Below, piece by piece: positions 7,419 to 7,529 of a DNA stretch of 7,529 bases (positions are counted from its first letter, which is position 1; each line of letters opens with the position of its first letter). A program made the translations under genes and the position numbers. The DNA lies in assembly GCA_018065815.1 (NCBI GenBank), contig JAGHSP010000061.1:1-7529 (forward strand), read 5' to 3'. Source of the DNA: Candidatus Sodaliphilus limicaballi. GTDB taxonomy: Bacteria; Bacteroidota; Bacteroidia; Bacteroidales; Muribaculaceae. Under the pieces are notes generated by a model. The model made no database searches. It was not told the origin of the DNA and worked only from the letters and a program-made list of their open reading frames with translations.

Positions 7419-7529
7419 TTATCTCTTTACCTTGAAGCAATCCTCGTTTTGCTCAATGATAGTGTTGAACTCGGGATAGCGACGCACGAGTTTCAGGTTA
7501 ACATAGGGAGACTCGTTAACCTTAATCTC
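7419..7529 (-). CDS. C-terminal fragment of an unidentified protein
   Basis: An open frame enters from the right edge and ends with TAA at 7421-7419, giving the last 36 residues. It begins EIKVNESPYVNLKLV and ends with NEDCFKVKR. It is too short for the usual ORF size cutoffs. It is supported as a real gene end because the frame is open to the edge and a strong terminator in the same orientation begins 23 bp after the stop. The residue mix is hydrophilic with an amphipathic VNLKLVRRYPEFNTII segment. I do not recognise the family and assign no function. Confidence 0.7.
   Translation of the reverse strand, partial: EIKVNESPYVNLKLVRRYPEFNTIIEQNEDCFKVKR

Overview
The window looks like chromosomal DNA from an anaerobic gut member of the Bacteroidales. 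The evidence is a GH89 alpha-N-acetylglucosaminidase, a lipoprotein-type TamA relative (TamL) that is characteristic of Bacteroidota, a promoter with the Bacteroidota TTTG / TAnnTTTG consensus at ideal spacing, and start codons preceded by A-rich stretches without clear Shine-Dalgarno sequences. Coding regions are moderately GC-rich and intergenic DNA is AT-rich. This would fit Muribaculaceae or a Prevotella-like lineage better than low-GC Bacteroides, but that family-level guess is weak.

Layout: (1) 33-2222, plus strand: a complete exported GH89 glycosidase, followed by a short AT-rich 9-bp tandem repeat and a strong hairpin terminator (2277-2311). (2) 2331-7057, minus strand: three genes transcribed right to left with gaps of 35 and 21 bp, probably one operon. 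The order is tamL (outer-membrane Omp85-family lipoprotein, 4724-7057), a Gph-like HAD phosphatase (4029-4688), and a YidE/AspT-type transporter with two central RCK_C domains (2331-4007). The operon has a near-consensus promoter at 7074-7105. It converges on the glycosidase gene, and the hairpin lies between the two. (3) 7058-7418: a 361-bp gene-free interval holding that promoter, a small palindrome just upstream, a 57-bp inverted repeat with perfect 13-bp arms, and a 14-bp-stem terminator for the next gene. (4) 7419-7529, minus strand: the last 36 codons of an unidentified protein that runs off the right edge.

Functionally the glycosidase stands alone here. It probably trims terminal alpha-GlcNAc from host or microbial glycans in the periplasm or at the surface. 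The minus-strand operon joins an envelope-assembly protein to a cytoplasmic phosphatase and an inner-membrane transporter with no obvious shared pathway. TamB, the usual TamL partner, is not in the window.

No CRISPR array, insertion sequence, tRNA or rRNA, or new defence-type system is visible. The least-explained features are the intergenic inverted repeat at 7228-7284 and three copies of the palindrome TGATATCA in and around the tamL gene.
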